The translations under genes and the position numbers were made by a program. The notes under the pieces were generated by a model. That model did no database searches. It was not told where the DNA came from and saw only the letters and a program-made list of their open reading frames with translations. A stretch of 64,000 bases of DNA from JAOUGY01 sp963825585 (GTDB taxonomy: Bacteria; Actinomycetota; Acidimicrobiia; Spongiisociales; ZC4RG35), in assembly GCA_963825585.1 (NCBI GenBank), contig CAWGTX010000002.1, positions 310,001-374,000 of the forward strand. The letters are read 5' to 3'. The stretch's first letter is position 1; every line of letters begins with the position of its first letter. Positions 49,947 through 59,208 of this stretch are shown here, in pieces.

Positions 49947-51388
49947 CGCCCCGAGGTCGGCGCCTCGCGGCGGCCATGGTGGCGGCCGGGCCGGTGGCGG
50001 AGGTGATCCGGCATGCGGTTCTGTTCGCCGGGATGGGCGCCACTGCCGACAAGGACCTGTTCGACGCCGCCTGGGTGATCCCCGACCTGATGGTGCTTGC
50101 GCTGGCTGGACCCTATCTCACGGTGGCTCTGGCGCCGTCGGCCGGGGATGTGTTCGGGACCGACAGGGAGACGGTCAGAACCGGGACCGCCGTGATCCGC
50201 CTGGTTTCGCTCCTGGCGGTGACACTCGCCGCCTTCGGGATCATCTTCTCGAGCCAGCTGGCCGGTGCTGTCTTCCCACGGGTTTCCGATACGCCGGCGC
50301 TGGCGGCGCTCCTGCGGGTGGCGTTCGCCGCCGGCCTGTGCGTGGCCCTGGGCGCAGGGCTGGCGGCGGCGGCGTCGGTGCGACGTGATGCCGGGTGGCT
50401 CGCCTGGGTGCCCGGAATCCAGCTGCTGGGAGTTGTGGTCGGGGGGCTGGTGGGCGACGGTCCCGAGTCGTACGGATGGGGGCGGCTGGCCGGGTCGGCT
50501 GTCGGGCTGGTTCTGGCGGCGGTGATGGCGACTCGTGCCGGGGTGACCTTCGAGTGGACCACCCCCCTCGCTCATCGGTCGCTGCCCGTCCGGTGGCGGC
50601 TGACCTGGCCGATGATCACCGCCGCCGTGCTGTTCGGCTCCGGGGCGGTGTGGGTCCGGTTCGCCGGCCAATTCACAGGCGAGGGCTCGCTCGGTGTCAT
50701 CGTGGCCGTCCACGCCTTGGTCATGCTGGCGGCGGTCGCCGTCGGGACTCCCGGCCCGCCGTTGCCACCGATCGTGTCCGACAACAAGTGGCTGCGAGCG
50801 GCCGAGGTCGCCGCCGTCAGAACGATGATCACACGCTCTCTGTTGGCGGCGGTCCTGCTGGGATCGATGGCCCGTCCCATCGTCGACATCGTGTATGGGT
50901 GGGGCGAGCTGTCGTCGGAGGCCGCCGACGTCATGGTCACCCTGCTGGTGTTCGCTGCGATGGCGGTGCCACTCGTGGCCACCGCCCCGCAGTACCTGCG
51001 GGTGTGGGCGGGACGACCCGGCGCCGCCACCGTGTCGGGCCTGGTCGGCGCCGCGGTGGCGATCCTCGCCGCCTGGGCGGGTTCGCAGGTGCTCGGGTCG
51101 AGCGGCGTGGTGCTGGCATGGGTGGCGTGGTCTGCGGTGATCACCATCACGCCGGCGGTGGCGTGGCATCGGGCCAACGACCGGACCGTCATGTCACATG
51201 TGGCGACCTCGGCCCTGGCTGCCGGGGCAGCCGGAGTCGTCGCAACCTTGCTTTCCGCAGCGGGTGATCGGATTGGGGTGCCTGCACCGCTGGTCGTGCT
51301 GGTGGCGATCTCCGCCGCCCTCGTGACCTGGGTATCGGTCGGGCGGCTGATCGGCCTGGCCGAGGCAACCGTCGGAACCACCAGGTGA
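49943..51388 (+). CDS. MurJ-like (MOP superfamily) membrane protein, divergent paralogue
   Basis: A 481-residue protein with about 13-14 membrane helices. The start (AGPVAEVIRHAVLFAGMGATADKDLFDAAWVIPDLMV) mirrors the opening of MurJ, as does VFPRVSDTPALAALLRVAF. Charged residues essential in MurJ are mostly not evident. It is followed directly by a canonical MurJ gene (51444), so it may be a partner or duplicated, altered flippase. It overlaps the PHP gene. Function beyond the superfamily is not supported. Confidence 0.75.
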   Translation: MTPRGRRLAAAMVAAGPVAEVIRHAVLFAGMGATADKDLFDAAWVIPDLMVLALAGPYLTVALAPSAGDVFGTDRETVRTGTAVIRLVSLLAVTLAAFGIIFSSQLAGAVFPRVSDTPALAALLRVAFAAGLCVALGAGLAAAASVRRDAGWLAWVPGIQLLGVVVGGLVGDGPESYGWGRLAGSAVGLVLAAVMATRAGVTFEWTTPLAHRSLPVRWRLTWPMITAAVLFGSGAVWVRFAGQFTGEGSLGVIVAVHALVMLAAVAVGTPGPPLPPIVSDNKWLRAAEVAAVRTMITRSLLAAVLLGSMARPIVDIVYGWGELSSEAADVMVTLLVFAAMAVPLVATAPQYLRVWAGRPGAATVSGLVGAAVAILAAWAGSQVLGSSGVVLAWVAWSAVITITPAVAWHRANDRTVMSHVATSALAAGAAGVVATLLSAAGDRIGVPAPLVVLVAISAALVTWVSVGRLIGLAEATVGTTR

Positions 51389-51443
51389 CGGGCGGTGCGC
51401 CCCCTAGCCTTGCCGCCAGGCAGATGCGCGATTGGTGGTGTGA

Positions 51444-52985
51444 GTGACCGGGTCGAAGTCGATTGGGATGGCCGCCCTGGTGGTGTCGGTCGGTGTGCTG
51501 CTCTCGCGGGTCCTCGGCTACGTTCGCACGTTGATCCTGGCCGGGATGCTGGGAGTGGGGGCCGACACCGACCTGTATGCGGCCGCCTTCACCATCCCCG
51601 ACATCCTGTTCTTCCTGATGGCCGGCGGCTACCTGTCGATCACGTTGGTGCCGCTGCTGGCCGGTCACGTCCAGTCGGGTGATCGCCGTGCCGCCGGCGA
51701 GGTGTTCACGGCCGTGTTCCGGGTGGTGTTAGGCATCATGGTGGCGCTGACCGTGATCCTCATCGCCACCGCCGGTCCGATCACGGGGGCGGTGTTCCCC
51801 GAGATCACCGGCGACGCCCTCGACCGGCTGGTGGCCATGATGCGGGTCACGTTCGCCTCCCAGGTGTTCTTCATGGCCGGGACCATGTTCATGGCCGCCC
51901 AGTACGCCCACCGCCGGTTCGTGATACCGACGCTCGCACCGCTGATCTACAACGTCGGCATCATCGCTGGCGGAGTGGTGGGCAGCTGGGTGGGTGACCC
52001 CAGCCCCGAGTCGTTCATCTGGGGCGGGTTCGCCGGTGCCGCCATCGGCAACTTCGCCATCCAGATGTGGGGGGCGAAACGCTCCGGGGTGTGGTTCACG
52101 TCGGGGACGCCGGTGTGGGGCCGGGCCGTGCCCGAGTACTTCACCCTGGCGTTCCCGCTCATGATCGGACAGTCGGCGGTGGCACTCGACGAGTCGTGGC
52201 CGCGTCTGTTCGGCCAGTTCGCCGGGGAGTCGGCGATATCCGAGCTGTACTTCGCCCGCACGCTCAACATGCTTCCGGTGGGGGTGATCGCCCAGGCGGC
52301 CGGGGTAGCGGCCTATCCGTTCCTGGCCGGGCTCGTGGCGGAGGGTGATCTCGAGCAGTTCCGGGCGACCGTGATGCGTTCGGTCCGGGCGGCGATCGCG
52401 GTGGGAGGGCTGGCGGCCGGCCTGGTGGTTGCACTGGCGGTGCCGATCGTTGGCACCGCCTTCGAGTACGGGCGCTTCGACGCCGACGACACACTGGCGG
52501 TGGGCGAGCTGCTGGCCATCTTCGCCGTCACCATCCCGTTCTGGGCGGCCCACCAGGTGTATACCCGCGCCTTCTACGCCCAACGACGCATGTGGACGCC
52601 GGTGATCATCGGCACTGCCGTGACGGTGGCGGTGGTGCCGATCCTGTGGGTGGGTGTGAACCGTCTCGGTGCCCCCGGGGTGGCGTTGGGGAGCACCATC
52701 GGGCTGGTCGCCTACACGCTGGCCATCGCCGTCAGCTGGCACCGGTCCGGCTCGGGCGGGGGAGGCCCGCTGGTGGGGGTAGCCGTCAAGACGATGGCCG
52801 CCTCGGTGGTGGCCGGGCTCGCCGCCTTCGGTATTGCGGTGCTGCTCGCCGGATCCCCTTCGGTGGTGCGGGGTGCCGTGGCCGCCCCGGCGGGTGCGGT
52901 GGTGTATCTGGTGGCGGGACGGCTGCTGGGACTGGAGGAAGTGACCGCCGTCATCCGGCGGCTCCGCCGATCCGACCCGACCTGA
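51444..52985 (+). CDS. murJ: Lipid II flippase MurJ
   Basis: A 513-residue protein from GTG 51444 with 14 membrane helices. Characteristic text: LLSRVLGYVRTLILAGMLGVGADTDLYAAAFTIPDILF, GGYLSITLVPLL, FPLMIGQSAVALDESW and LYFARTLNMLPVGVIAQAAGVAAYPFLAG, and FWAAHQVYTRAFYAQRRMWTP. It moves lipid II across the membrane for peptidoglycan synthesis. The adjoining MurJ-like gene lies 55 bp upstream. Length and motifs are normal. Confidence 0.9.
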   Translation: MTGSKSIGMAALVVSVGVLLSRVLGYVRTLILAGMLGVGADTDLYAAAFTIPDILFFLMAGGYLSITLVPLLAGHVQSGDRRAAGEVFTAVFRVVLGIMVALTVILIATAGPITGAVFPEITGDALDRLVAMMRVTFASQVFFMAGTMFMAAQYAHRRFVIPTLAPLIYNVGIIAGGVVGSWVGDPSPESFIWGGFAGAAIGNFAIQMWGAKRSGVWFTSGTPVWGRAVPEYFTLAFPLMIGQSAVALDESWPRLFGQFAGESAISELYFARTLNMLPVGVIAQAAGVAAYPFLAGLVAEGDLEQFRATVMRSVRAAIAVGGLAAGLVVALAVPIVGTAFEYGRFDADDTLAVGELLAIFAVTIPFWAAHQVYTRAFYAQRRMWTPVIIGTAVTVAVVPILWVGVNRLGAPGVALGSTIGLVAYTLAIAVSWHRSGSGGGGPLVGVAVKTMAASVVAGLAAFGIAVLLAGSPSVVRGAVAAPAGAVVYLVAGRLLGLEEVTAVIRRLRRSDPT

Positions 52986-53028
52986 GCCGACCCAAACCCG
53001 ACCGCCGGTTCGGGGGGGAGGCGAGACC

Positions 53029-54054
53029 TCAGGAGACTTCGGTCAGCCAGCCGTACGGATCAGGACGCTCACCGATGTGGATGTCGGTGAGGGCCGAGCG
53101 GAGCTTCATCGTGTTCGCCCCGACCTGACCGCTACCCACCGGAAGGTCCTCGCCCATGTGGACGAACGACCCCACCGACGCCAACACGGCGGCGGTACCC
53201 GACAGAGCGGCCTCGGCGTCGGGACGGGCGGCCCACTCCAGCACCTGGTCGACGGTCAGGTCGTTCCGCTCTTCCACCTGATAACCCAAGTCGGCGGCCA
53301 GCGCCAGCATCGAGTCACGGGTCACCCCGTGCAGGAACGCCTCGCTGAGGGCGGGGGTGATGACCCGCTCGGAGTCGATCATCATGAAGTTGGCGGCACC
53401 GGTCTCCTGGACGTGACCGGCGGGAGCGAACAGCATCTGATCGGCTCCCAGATCCTTCTTCGCCTTCATGGTGGGCCCGAGCGCCATCACGTAGTTCGCC
53501 CCCGACTTCACCATCCCGAACTGCGGGGTGGTGCGGGGTGTGGCGGTCTCGATGGCGATCTTGAGCGGCCGGATACCGCCGGCGAAGTAGTCACCCACCG
53601 GGCTCGCCAGTACATACACCATCGCCTGCTTCGAGGGCACCGCTGCCGCTCCGATGTTCTCCTCGGTCCCGATCAGGGTCGGCCGCAGATACAGCGAGCC
53701 GGGCGCCGCCGGTACCTCGTCGAGGTTCGCCCGGACCACGTCGATGATCATCGAGCTGAGCAACTCGGTGGGCGGCACCGGCAGCATGAGGATCTCGGCG
53801 GAGCGCTGCATGCGACGCACGTGGGCGTCGAGTCGAAAGATCCGGACCCTGCCGTCGGTTCCCCGATGCGCCTTCAGGCCTTCGAAACAGGCGCTGCCGT
53901 AGTGGAAGACGTGGGTGGCGGGATGGAACGAGAACGGCCCGACGGGTCCGACCGTCGGTGTGTCCCAGGTGCCGTCGTCCCATCGGACTACCGACATGGA
54001 CCCCGCGAAGACGGTTCCGAACGGAGCGGTCGGCGCCTGCGGGACGGTTGTCAT
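53029..54054 (-). CDS. ilvE: Branched-chain amino acid aminotransferase
   Basis: A 341-residue class IV PLP enzyme from ATG 54054 behind AGGAGG. PLP Lys183 is in FGMVKSGANYVMA; other motifs are FHYGSACFEGLKAHRGTDGRVRIFRLDAH, LYLRPTLIGTEENIG, QETGAANFMMID and FLHGVTRDSMLALA. It makes valine, leucine and isoleucine from their keto acids. It converges with murJ. Stands alone. Confidence 0.93.
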   Translation of the reverse strand: MTTVPQAPTAPFGTVFAGSMSVVRWDDGTWDTPTVGPVGPFSFHPATHVFHYGSACFEGLKAHRGTDGRVRIFRLDAHVRRMQRSAEILMLPVPPTELLSSMIIDVVRANLDEVPAAPGSLYLRPTLIGTEENIGAAAVPSKQAMVYVLASPVGDYFAGGIRPLKIAIETATPRTTPQFGMVKSGANYVMALGPTMKAKKDLGADQMLFAPAGHVQETGAANFMMIDSERVITPALSEAFLHGVTRDSMLALAADLGYQVEERNDLTVDQVLEWAARPDAEAALSGTAAVLASVGSFVHMGEDLPVGSGQVGANTMKLRSALTDIHIGERPDPYGWLTEVS

Positions 54055-54258
54055 CGGTCCTCCTGTGTAACGGAAGCACCAATCTACGACGTTGCGTGAC
54101 ACCTGTCAGTTGTGGGCCGGTGGATCCACCGGGACCTGCTCGGACGCGTTGTGCGTGTCGGCCCCGTCCGGTACTGCTCGCCCCCCTGACGCCGTCATGG
54201 CGCCCACTATCGCGGTAGCTTGGGGTGAACGCCCGGGGATCGGACAGAGGGAGTCATC

Positions 54259-55794
54259 ATGCAGGTACATCGACGACGAGCAGGCTCGATCATGACGGTC
54301 GTGCTGCTGGCATTCACGATGTTGGTGGGGATGGTCGGCACGGCACCCGCTGCGCCCGAGTCGGGCTACCTCACCGATCAGGCGCCCGCCATCACCCTTG
54401 ATCCTTCGCTGCCGGCCGGCGCCGACGTGAAGGCCATCATCAACAGTGGTGATGTGCTGGGCGATTTTCTCTTCGAGGGGATCCCCGACGGGATCGGGAT
54501 CCGTCCCGGTGCGGCGGCACACACTGTCGACGTGTACGTCACCCACGAGCAGAGCACGGTGCCGTTCGCTGGTGCCCGCGACACCCAGGACAGTTCGATC
54601 TCGCTACTCACGCTCGATACCAAGGCGGGAAGTCGGCAGGGATCGGTGTTGTCGGCGTCGGTGGCGCTCGGTCCGGAGTTGGGCTACCTCCGCTTCTGCA
54701 CCGCCTTCATGGCGGGTCCTGCCGAGGGGTTCTCGACCTACACCTTCTTCACCGGCGAGGAGTCCAACGACGTGGTAGCGGTGCCGCCGGGCGCTCCCTA
54801 CGGTCCCGATCCCGCCTGGGCTCCCAAGCGTCAGGCCGGCTACGTGGTGGCCTTGAACACCGACACCGGCGAATCGACCCACATCCCGGGGATGGGAAGA
54901 CTCAACCACGAGAACACCGTGGCGATACCCGGTGGGTGGGACCAGCTTGCATTGCTCACCACCGACGACACCTTCCTGGCTCCGTCGTCACAGTTGTATC
55001 TGTACCTCGCCGACACCGAGGATGACGTGTTGGACGACCGGGGGACCTTGTGGGCGCTGCGCGTCACCTCGAAGAACGGGGCGGCGGTCGACCCCGCCGA
55101 CCCGTTCAACGGAGCCAACGACTACCTGGATCTGGGCGTCGATGACGTCATGACCGCTGAGTTCATCCCGGTGCCCGACGCCATCGCCGACGGCGACCAG
55201 AACGACTTGGAGAACTGGTCGAACGCCAACAACGTGTTCCAAGCCATCCGACTGGAGGACCTGGCCTACGACCGCAACGACCCCCGAGTCGTGTACATCG
55301 CAGACACCGGCGCCACCAGGGTGGTGCCAAGCGCCACCACCGGACGGCTGGTGCGGGGTCCAGGAGGCACCATCGGGCGGGCGGACAACGGCCGGATCAT
55401 CCAAATGGTCTTCAACGTCGACGACCCCACCGTGGTCGACTCGATCACGGTGCTGGCCGACGGTGACGCCACCGGCAGTGACAAGTATGTGCCGTTCACG
55501 AGCCCCGACAACGTCGACACCTCGAAGAAGAGCCTGATGGTGCAGGAGGACACGGCCAACGCCCAGATCTTCCAGTACCGCTTCAACCAGGAGACCTGGC
55601 GGTCGGTGGCCACCGTGATCGACCCCTTGGGCGAGTCGAGTGGCATCGTCGACGCCTCCGAGTGGTTCGGGGGGGGCCGCTGGCTGCTCGACGTGCAGGG
55701 CCATGGCTCCAACGTGTTCGCAACCACCGAGAACGGCATCCTCGTCAAGCGGGAATCCGGTCAGCTGATGCTGTTGACCATCCCCGGGTCCTGA
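54259..55794 (+). CDS. Secreted PhoX/DUF839-like beta-propeller protein
   Basis: A 511-residue protein from ATG 54259 behind GAGGGAG. The signal peptide ends near TAPAAPES (residue 32). The body holds propeller-type strands with DGIGIRPG, VDVYVTHEQSTVPFAG, YTFFTGEESNDVVA, RLNHENTVAIPGGWDQLALLTTDDT and LEDLAYDRNDPRVVYIADTG. The NHENT and EESND acids match the metal site of PhoX-family phosphatases. It may be a secreted phosphatase, but the Ca/Fe ligand set is not fully visible. A terminator follows. Confidence 0.75.
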   Translation: MQVHRRRAGSIMTVVLLAFTMLVGMVGTAPAAPESGYLTDQAPAITLDPSLPAGADVKAIINSGDVLGDFLFEGIPDGIGIRPGAAAHTVDVYVTHEQSTVPFAGARDTQDSSISLLTLDTKAGSRQGSVLSASVALGPELGYLRFCTAFMAGPAEGFSTYTFFTGEESNDVVAVPPGAPYGPDPAWAPKRQAGYVVALNTDTGESTHIPGMGRLNHENTVAIPGGWDQLALLTTDDTFLAPSSQLYLYLADTEDDVLDDRGTLWALRVTSKNGAAVDPADPFNGANDYLDLGVDDVMTAEFIPVPDAIADGDQNDLENWSNANNVFQAIRLEDLAYDRNDPRVVYIADTGATRVVPSATTGRLVRGPGGTIGRADNGRIIQMVFNVDDPTVVDSITVLADGDATGSDKYVPFTSPDNVDTSKKSLMVQEDTANAQIFQYRFNQETWRSVATVIDPLGESSGIVDASEWFGGGRWLLDVQGHGSNVFATTENGILVKRESGQLMLLTIPGS

Positions 55795-55816
55795 CGCCAA
55801 CCCAAGGCCGAGATGG

Positions 55817-55844
55817 GTGGGGCCCCTCCGAGAAGGGGCCCCAC
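55817..55844 (+). terminator. Hairpin terminator after the PhoX-like gene
   Basis: GTGGGGCCCCT (55817-55827) and AGGGGCCCCAC (55834-55844) form an 11-bp stem with a six-base loop, 23 bp after the stop. Confidence 0.75.
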
Positions 55845-55959
55845 AGGCGTCGACGGCCTTCGACCGTGATGAGGCTCACCCTGCGCCGCTCCTCGCAGCG
55901 CCGCCCCCTCAGCGGCACCCGGTGCGGACTGGGCCGCCGGGGCGGGCGGACGCTTCACG

Positions 55960-56940
55960 TCACGCTGGGAAGGGCAGCCGCTTCTGGGGAGGTGCCAACG
56001 TCGGGTCGATGCCGTCGAACAGGCTGCTGATGGACTCGCCGGCGTGGATTCGGTCGATGGCCTCGGCGAAGAGGCCGGCCACCGACAACACCACCAGCTC
56101 GGGCCAGTCGGTCTGCGGCACGGTATCGGTGGTGACGATCTCGCGAATCATGGGATGACCGCTGAGGCGCCGCATGGCGGGACCGATGAACAGGCCATGG
56201 GTGCAGGCCACCGACGCCCCGGTGCATCCCAACTCCGCCAGCTTGTCGAGCAGCTCGACGATCGATCCGCCGGTGACGATCTCGTCGTCGAGCACCAGGG
56301 CGTGTTTCCCGGCCACGTCGCCGACGATGGCGTCGATGACCACCCGGTCGTCGGCGAGACGCTGCTTGCTCCCGGCGGCCACCTCGAGACCGAGCAGCCG
56401 GGCGAACAACGTGGCGGTCTTGGCGTTGCCGAGATCGGGGGACACCACCACCGTGCCGGCAAGAGAGCCGCCCCGGAAGTAGTCGGCCAGGATCCCGAGG
56501 GCGCTGAGGTGGTCGACGGGGACCGAGAAAAAGCCATGGACCTGGGGGGAGTGCAGCGTCATGGTCAGCACCCGGGACACTCCGGCGGCGACAAGCAGGT
56601 CGGCCACCAGCCGCCCTCCGAGCGAGATGCGGGAGGCGTCCTTCTTGTCGGAGCGGGCGTAGGCGTAGTGGGGGATGACGGCGGTGATCTGCGCCGCCGA
56701 CGCCCCCTTGGCGGCGTCGATCATCAGCAGGAGCTCCATCAGGTGCTCCTGGGTGGGTGGCACCAGCGGCTGGATCAGGTAGACGTCGCGCTGGCGGCAG
56801 TTCGCCTCGAGCTGCACCTGGAGACAGTCGTTGCTGAACCGGGAGATCTCGACCCCCGACAGCGGCACACCGAGATTCCGGGCGATGGCGTTGGCGAGAC
56901 CCCGGTGGGCGCTTCCGCTGAACAACACGATCTCGCGCAC
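55960..56940 (-). CDS. prs: Ribose-phosphate pyrophosphokinase family protein
   Basis: A 326-residue protein from GTG 56940 behind GGAGGG. It has EISRFSNDCLQVQLEANCRQRDVYLIQPL, PHYAYARSDKKD, MTLHSPQVHGFF and VVVSPDLGNAKTATLFA. The PRPP-binding loop is LVLDDEIVTGGSIVE, where classical Prs has DDxxDTAGT, so this is a divergent member, perhaps a paralogue. It would form PRPP from ribose 5-phosphate and ATP. There is no operon partner. Whether a classical prs exists elsewhere cannot be told. Confidence 0.85.
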   Translation of the reverse strand: MREIVLFSGSAHRGLANAIARNLGVPLSGVEISRFSNDCLQVQLEANCRQRDVYLIQPLVPPTQEHLMELLLMIDAAKGASAAQITAVIPHYAYARSDKKDASRISLGGRLVADLLVAAGVSRVLTMTLHSPQVHGFFSVPVDHLSALGILADYFRGGSLAGTVVVSPDLGNAKTATLFARLLGLEVAAGSKQRLADDRVVIDAIVGDVAGKHALVLDDEIVTGGSIVELLDKLAELGCTGASVACTHGLFIGPAMRRLSGHPMIREIVTTDTVPQTDWPELVVLSVAGLFAEAIDRIHAGESISSLFDGIDPTLAPPQKRLPFPA

Positions 56941-57003
56941 CGACCCTCCATCGTGACTCCGTCGACGTTACGCTACCCGACGGGCGCCCACCGGTCCGGG
57001 CGT

Positions 57004-57570
57004 TCAGCCCACGTACCAGCCGATCAGCAGATCCGAGAAGGCGACCGGCTCGGTCGAGCTGGTGGCATCACCGAACGCCAGCCCCGTCACCACCAGCTCC
57101 GACGACGCCAAGGTCTCTCCGATCGGGAACTCTCCACCGTCGCCGGCGACGCTCGTCACACTCACTGTGCCGGCGGTGGCGGAGGCCTCGGTCTCGATGA
57201 CCGGTTCCGCCTCCAGTGCGTCGTTGCACGCCAGCTGATCGAGATGCCGTCCGGTCTGCAACGTGACCGTCATGCCCATCCCGCCCACGTCGAACGTCTC
57301 GGTGACGGGACCCGACGCCTCGTGCGCCCGGGCAGCGAGCTCGGGGATGGTGATCGTGACGAGGCTCGCCCCGTCGGGGTCGACGAGGTAGAAGACGGCG
57401 TCGCCGCAGGCCACGGCCCGCATCGCCGCCAGGTCGATCGCCGGGTTCTCGACCAACGACGTCGTCGGGGCCTCGACCGGGGGCAGTGTCGAGTCGGTGC
57501 CTCCCGGGGCGGCGCCGCCGCCGCACGCCGCCGTGATCAGAGCTACGAGTGTCAACACGATGGTTCTCAT
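57004..57570 (-). CDS. Lipoprotein of unknown function
   Basis: A 188-residue protein: signal with lipobox ITAACGGG (Cys at about 16), a Pro/Thr linker, then a domain with AVACGDAVFYLVDPDGASLVTITIPELA and RHLDQLACNDALE, two cysteines that may pair. No family recognised. Its ATG overlaps the stop of the deleted agmatine-deiminase gene, so they are co-transcribed. Confidence 0.7.
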   Translation of the reverse strand: MRTIVLTLVALITAACGGGAAPGGTDSTLPPVEAPTTSLVENPAIDLAAMRAVACGDAVFYLVDPDGASLVTITIPELAARAHEASGPVTETFDVGGMGMTVTLQTGRHLDQLACNDALEAEPVIETEASATAGTVSVTSVAGDGGEFPIGETLASSELVVTGLAFGDATSSTEPVAFSDLLIGWYVG

Positions 57571-58061
57571 GCCGGTGCGACGTCCCCACGACCGTCCCGG
57601 TTCCCGAGACCCGAGCGCCGATCCCGGGGAAACGGCTGCTCAGGCAGCTCCACCTCCGCTGGTATCTGTTGGGTGATGCAGTGGGGTCCGCCGCCGAGGG
57701 CGATCACCGTGTCCGGGACCGGGACGATCTCGCGGTCGGGATGGACCTCGGCGAGGCGGGCGAGCGGGGCGGCGTCGTCGAGTCCGGACACGGGTGCGAT
57801 GACCGCACCGTTCGCCAGGTAGTGATTGGCGTACGACACCTCTGCCCTCGGCCCGGGGTCGAGCACGTCGACGCCGCACCACTCGGCGACCATGCCCGCC
57901 TCGCCGGGCGGGCAGACCATGACCACCGGCTCGAACCGTGAAACCGCTCGGGCGACGGCGGCGTAGTCGGCGTGCGCCTCGCCGAATCGGCCACCCCACA
58001 ACACGGCCCGGCAGGGCCACTGCATCAGGCAGGCGGCGTGCGGTTCCCACTCGGCCGGCAT
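57567..58061 (-). pseudogene. Agmatine deiminase-family gene with large internal deletion
   Basis: From ATG 58061 (MPAEWEPHAACLMQWPCR; a GTG at 58094 is also possible) the frame gives the normal first 75 residues, then jumps at about GVDVLDPGP to the family C-terminus: AEVSYANHYLANGAVIAPVSG and ALGGGPHCITQQIPAEV with the catalytic Cys. About 170-180 central residues, including the DxH and other catalytic parts of the family, are missing without frame loss. Members hydrolyse agmatine to N-carbamoylputrescine. The product is probably inactive. Confidence 0.75.
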
Positions 58062-58111
58062 GATCAGCTGTGTCACGCCGGGCACCGTACTCACCCGCTA
58101 CGGTGCCGGTG

Positions 58112-59113
58112 GTGACGTCCACCACCCGCACGACCAAGCCGGTTCCCGTCGCCCTCGGTCTGCTGGCGTTGTTCGCCATCGGGTTCGTGATCGCCGGCCT
58201 CGACGGGTGGGGGACGCCGGCCGCCAACGAGTCGTCCATCGGCGAGGTGTCGCGGTGGTGCGAGCGGGTGAGCGACGGGCTGTTGCGCGAGCCGGTGAAC
58301 ACGCTCGGGAACCTGGGGTTCGTGGTCGCCGGGGTGGCGATGCTGGTGGCGCTGACCCGTGACGTCGAACGTGACCGTCCGAGAGCGAATGCGTTCATCG
58401 GCCCGACTCCGGTGGCGCTGCTCTATGCAGGTGCATCGGTCTTTCTCGGACCCGGTTCGATGCTCATGCACGGCACCCATACCCGGTTCGGGGCGTGGAT
58501 GGACAACGTGAGCATGGTCGCGTACATCCTGGTGCCGTGGTTGTTCAACCTGTCGAGGATGGCGCGGTGGGGGAACCGAACCCTCTTCTCGGTGTACGCC
58601 GGGCTGCTCGGTGTCTACGCCGCCGGCTACTGGTTCGTCGGGCCCGACCTGGGCATCGGCCTCGACATGTTCGGGGTGTCGATCGCCATCTGGTCGATCT
58701 CGGAGGTCCTGTACCGGTGGTGGTCACCGGTCATGCGGTTCATATCGGGTTTCGTCGGGTTCGGGGTGGGTGTGGTGTTCGGTGTGACCCCGTCGGTCAT
58801 CGCCGCATCTCCGGGCGACTACTGGTGGGTGGTGCTCTTCTGGGTTCCCGGACTGGTGGCCTCCGCTCCCCCTCCGGGCCGTCGGCGTTACCTGCCGTGG
58901 TACTGGTTGGGAGTGGCGTCATTCGTGTCGGCCTACGCCATCTGGCTCACCGGAACCGCCGATCACCCTTCGTGCAACCCCGACTCGCTCGTCCAACCCC
59001 ATGCGATCTGGCACCTGTTGTCGGCACTGGCGACCTGGTCGTTCTTCCGGTTCCTCCGGACCGAGACCAGCCCGGACCGAGGCGGCATCATCTCGGGACG
59101 TCGCCCCGCCTGA
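58112..59113 (+). CDS. Alkaline ceramidase-family membrane hydrolase
   Basis: A 333-residue protein from a GTG at about 58112 with seven or more membrane helices. The CREST/ceramidase motifs are visible: CERVSDGLLREPVNTLGNLGF, SMLMHGTHTRFGAWMDN and QPHAIWHLLSALATW, giving the His and Asp set for zinc. Eukaryotic members hydrolyse ceramide; bacterial ones are uncharacterised and may act on other lipids or be receptors. It is divergent from the deleted deiminase gene. Confidence 0.8.
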   Translation: MTSTTRTTKPVPVALGLLALFAIGFVIAGLDGWGTPAANESSIGEVSRWCERVSDGLLREPVNTLGNLGFVVAGVAMLVALTRDVERDRPRANAFIGPTPVALLYAGASVFLGPGSMLMHGTHTRFGAWMDNVSMVAYILVPWLFNLSRMARWGNRTLFSVYAGLLGVYAAGYWFVGPDLGIGLDMFGVSIAIWSISEVLYRWWSPVMRFISGFVGFGVGVVFGVTPSVIAASPGDYWWVVLFWVPGLVASAPPPGRRRYLPWYWLGVASFVSAYAIWLTGTADHPSCNPDSLVQPHAIWHLLSALATWSFFRFLRTETSPDRGGIISGRRPA

Positions 59114-59208
59114 ACGTGTCGACGAAGCCGTTCGGCACTTGGAACAGCTGGCCGGCCTGGTGGGACCGCTGTCGCGTTCTGTGGGCTCAGGACTACACGA
59201 GGTGTGGT

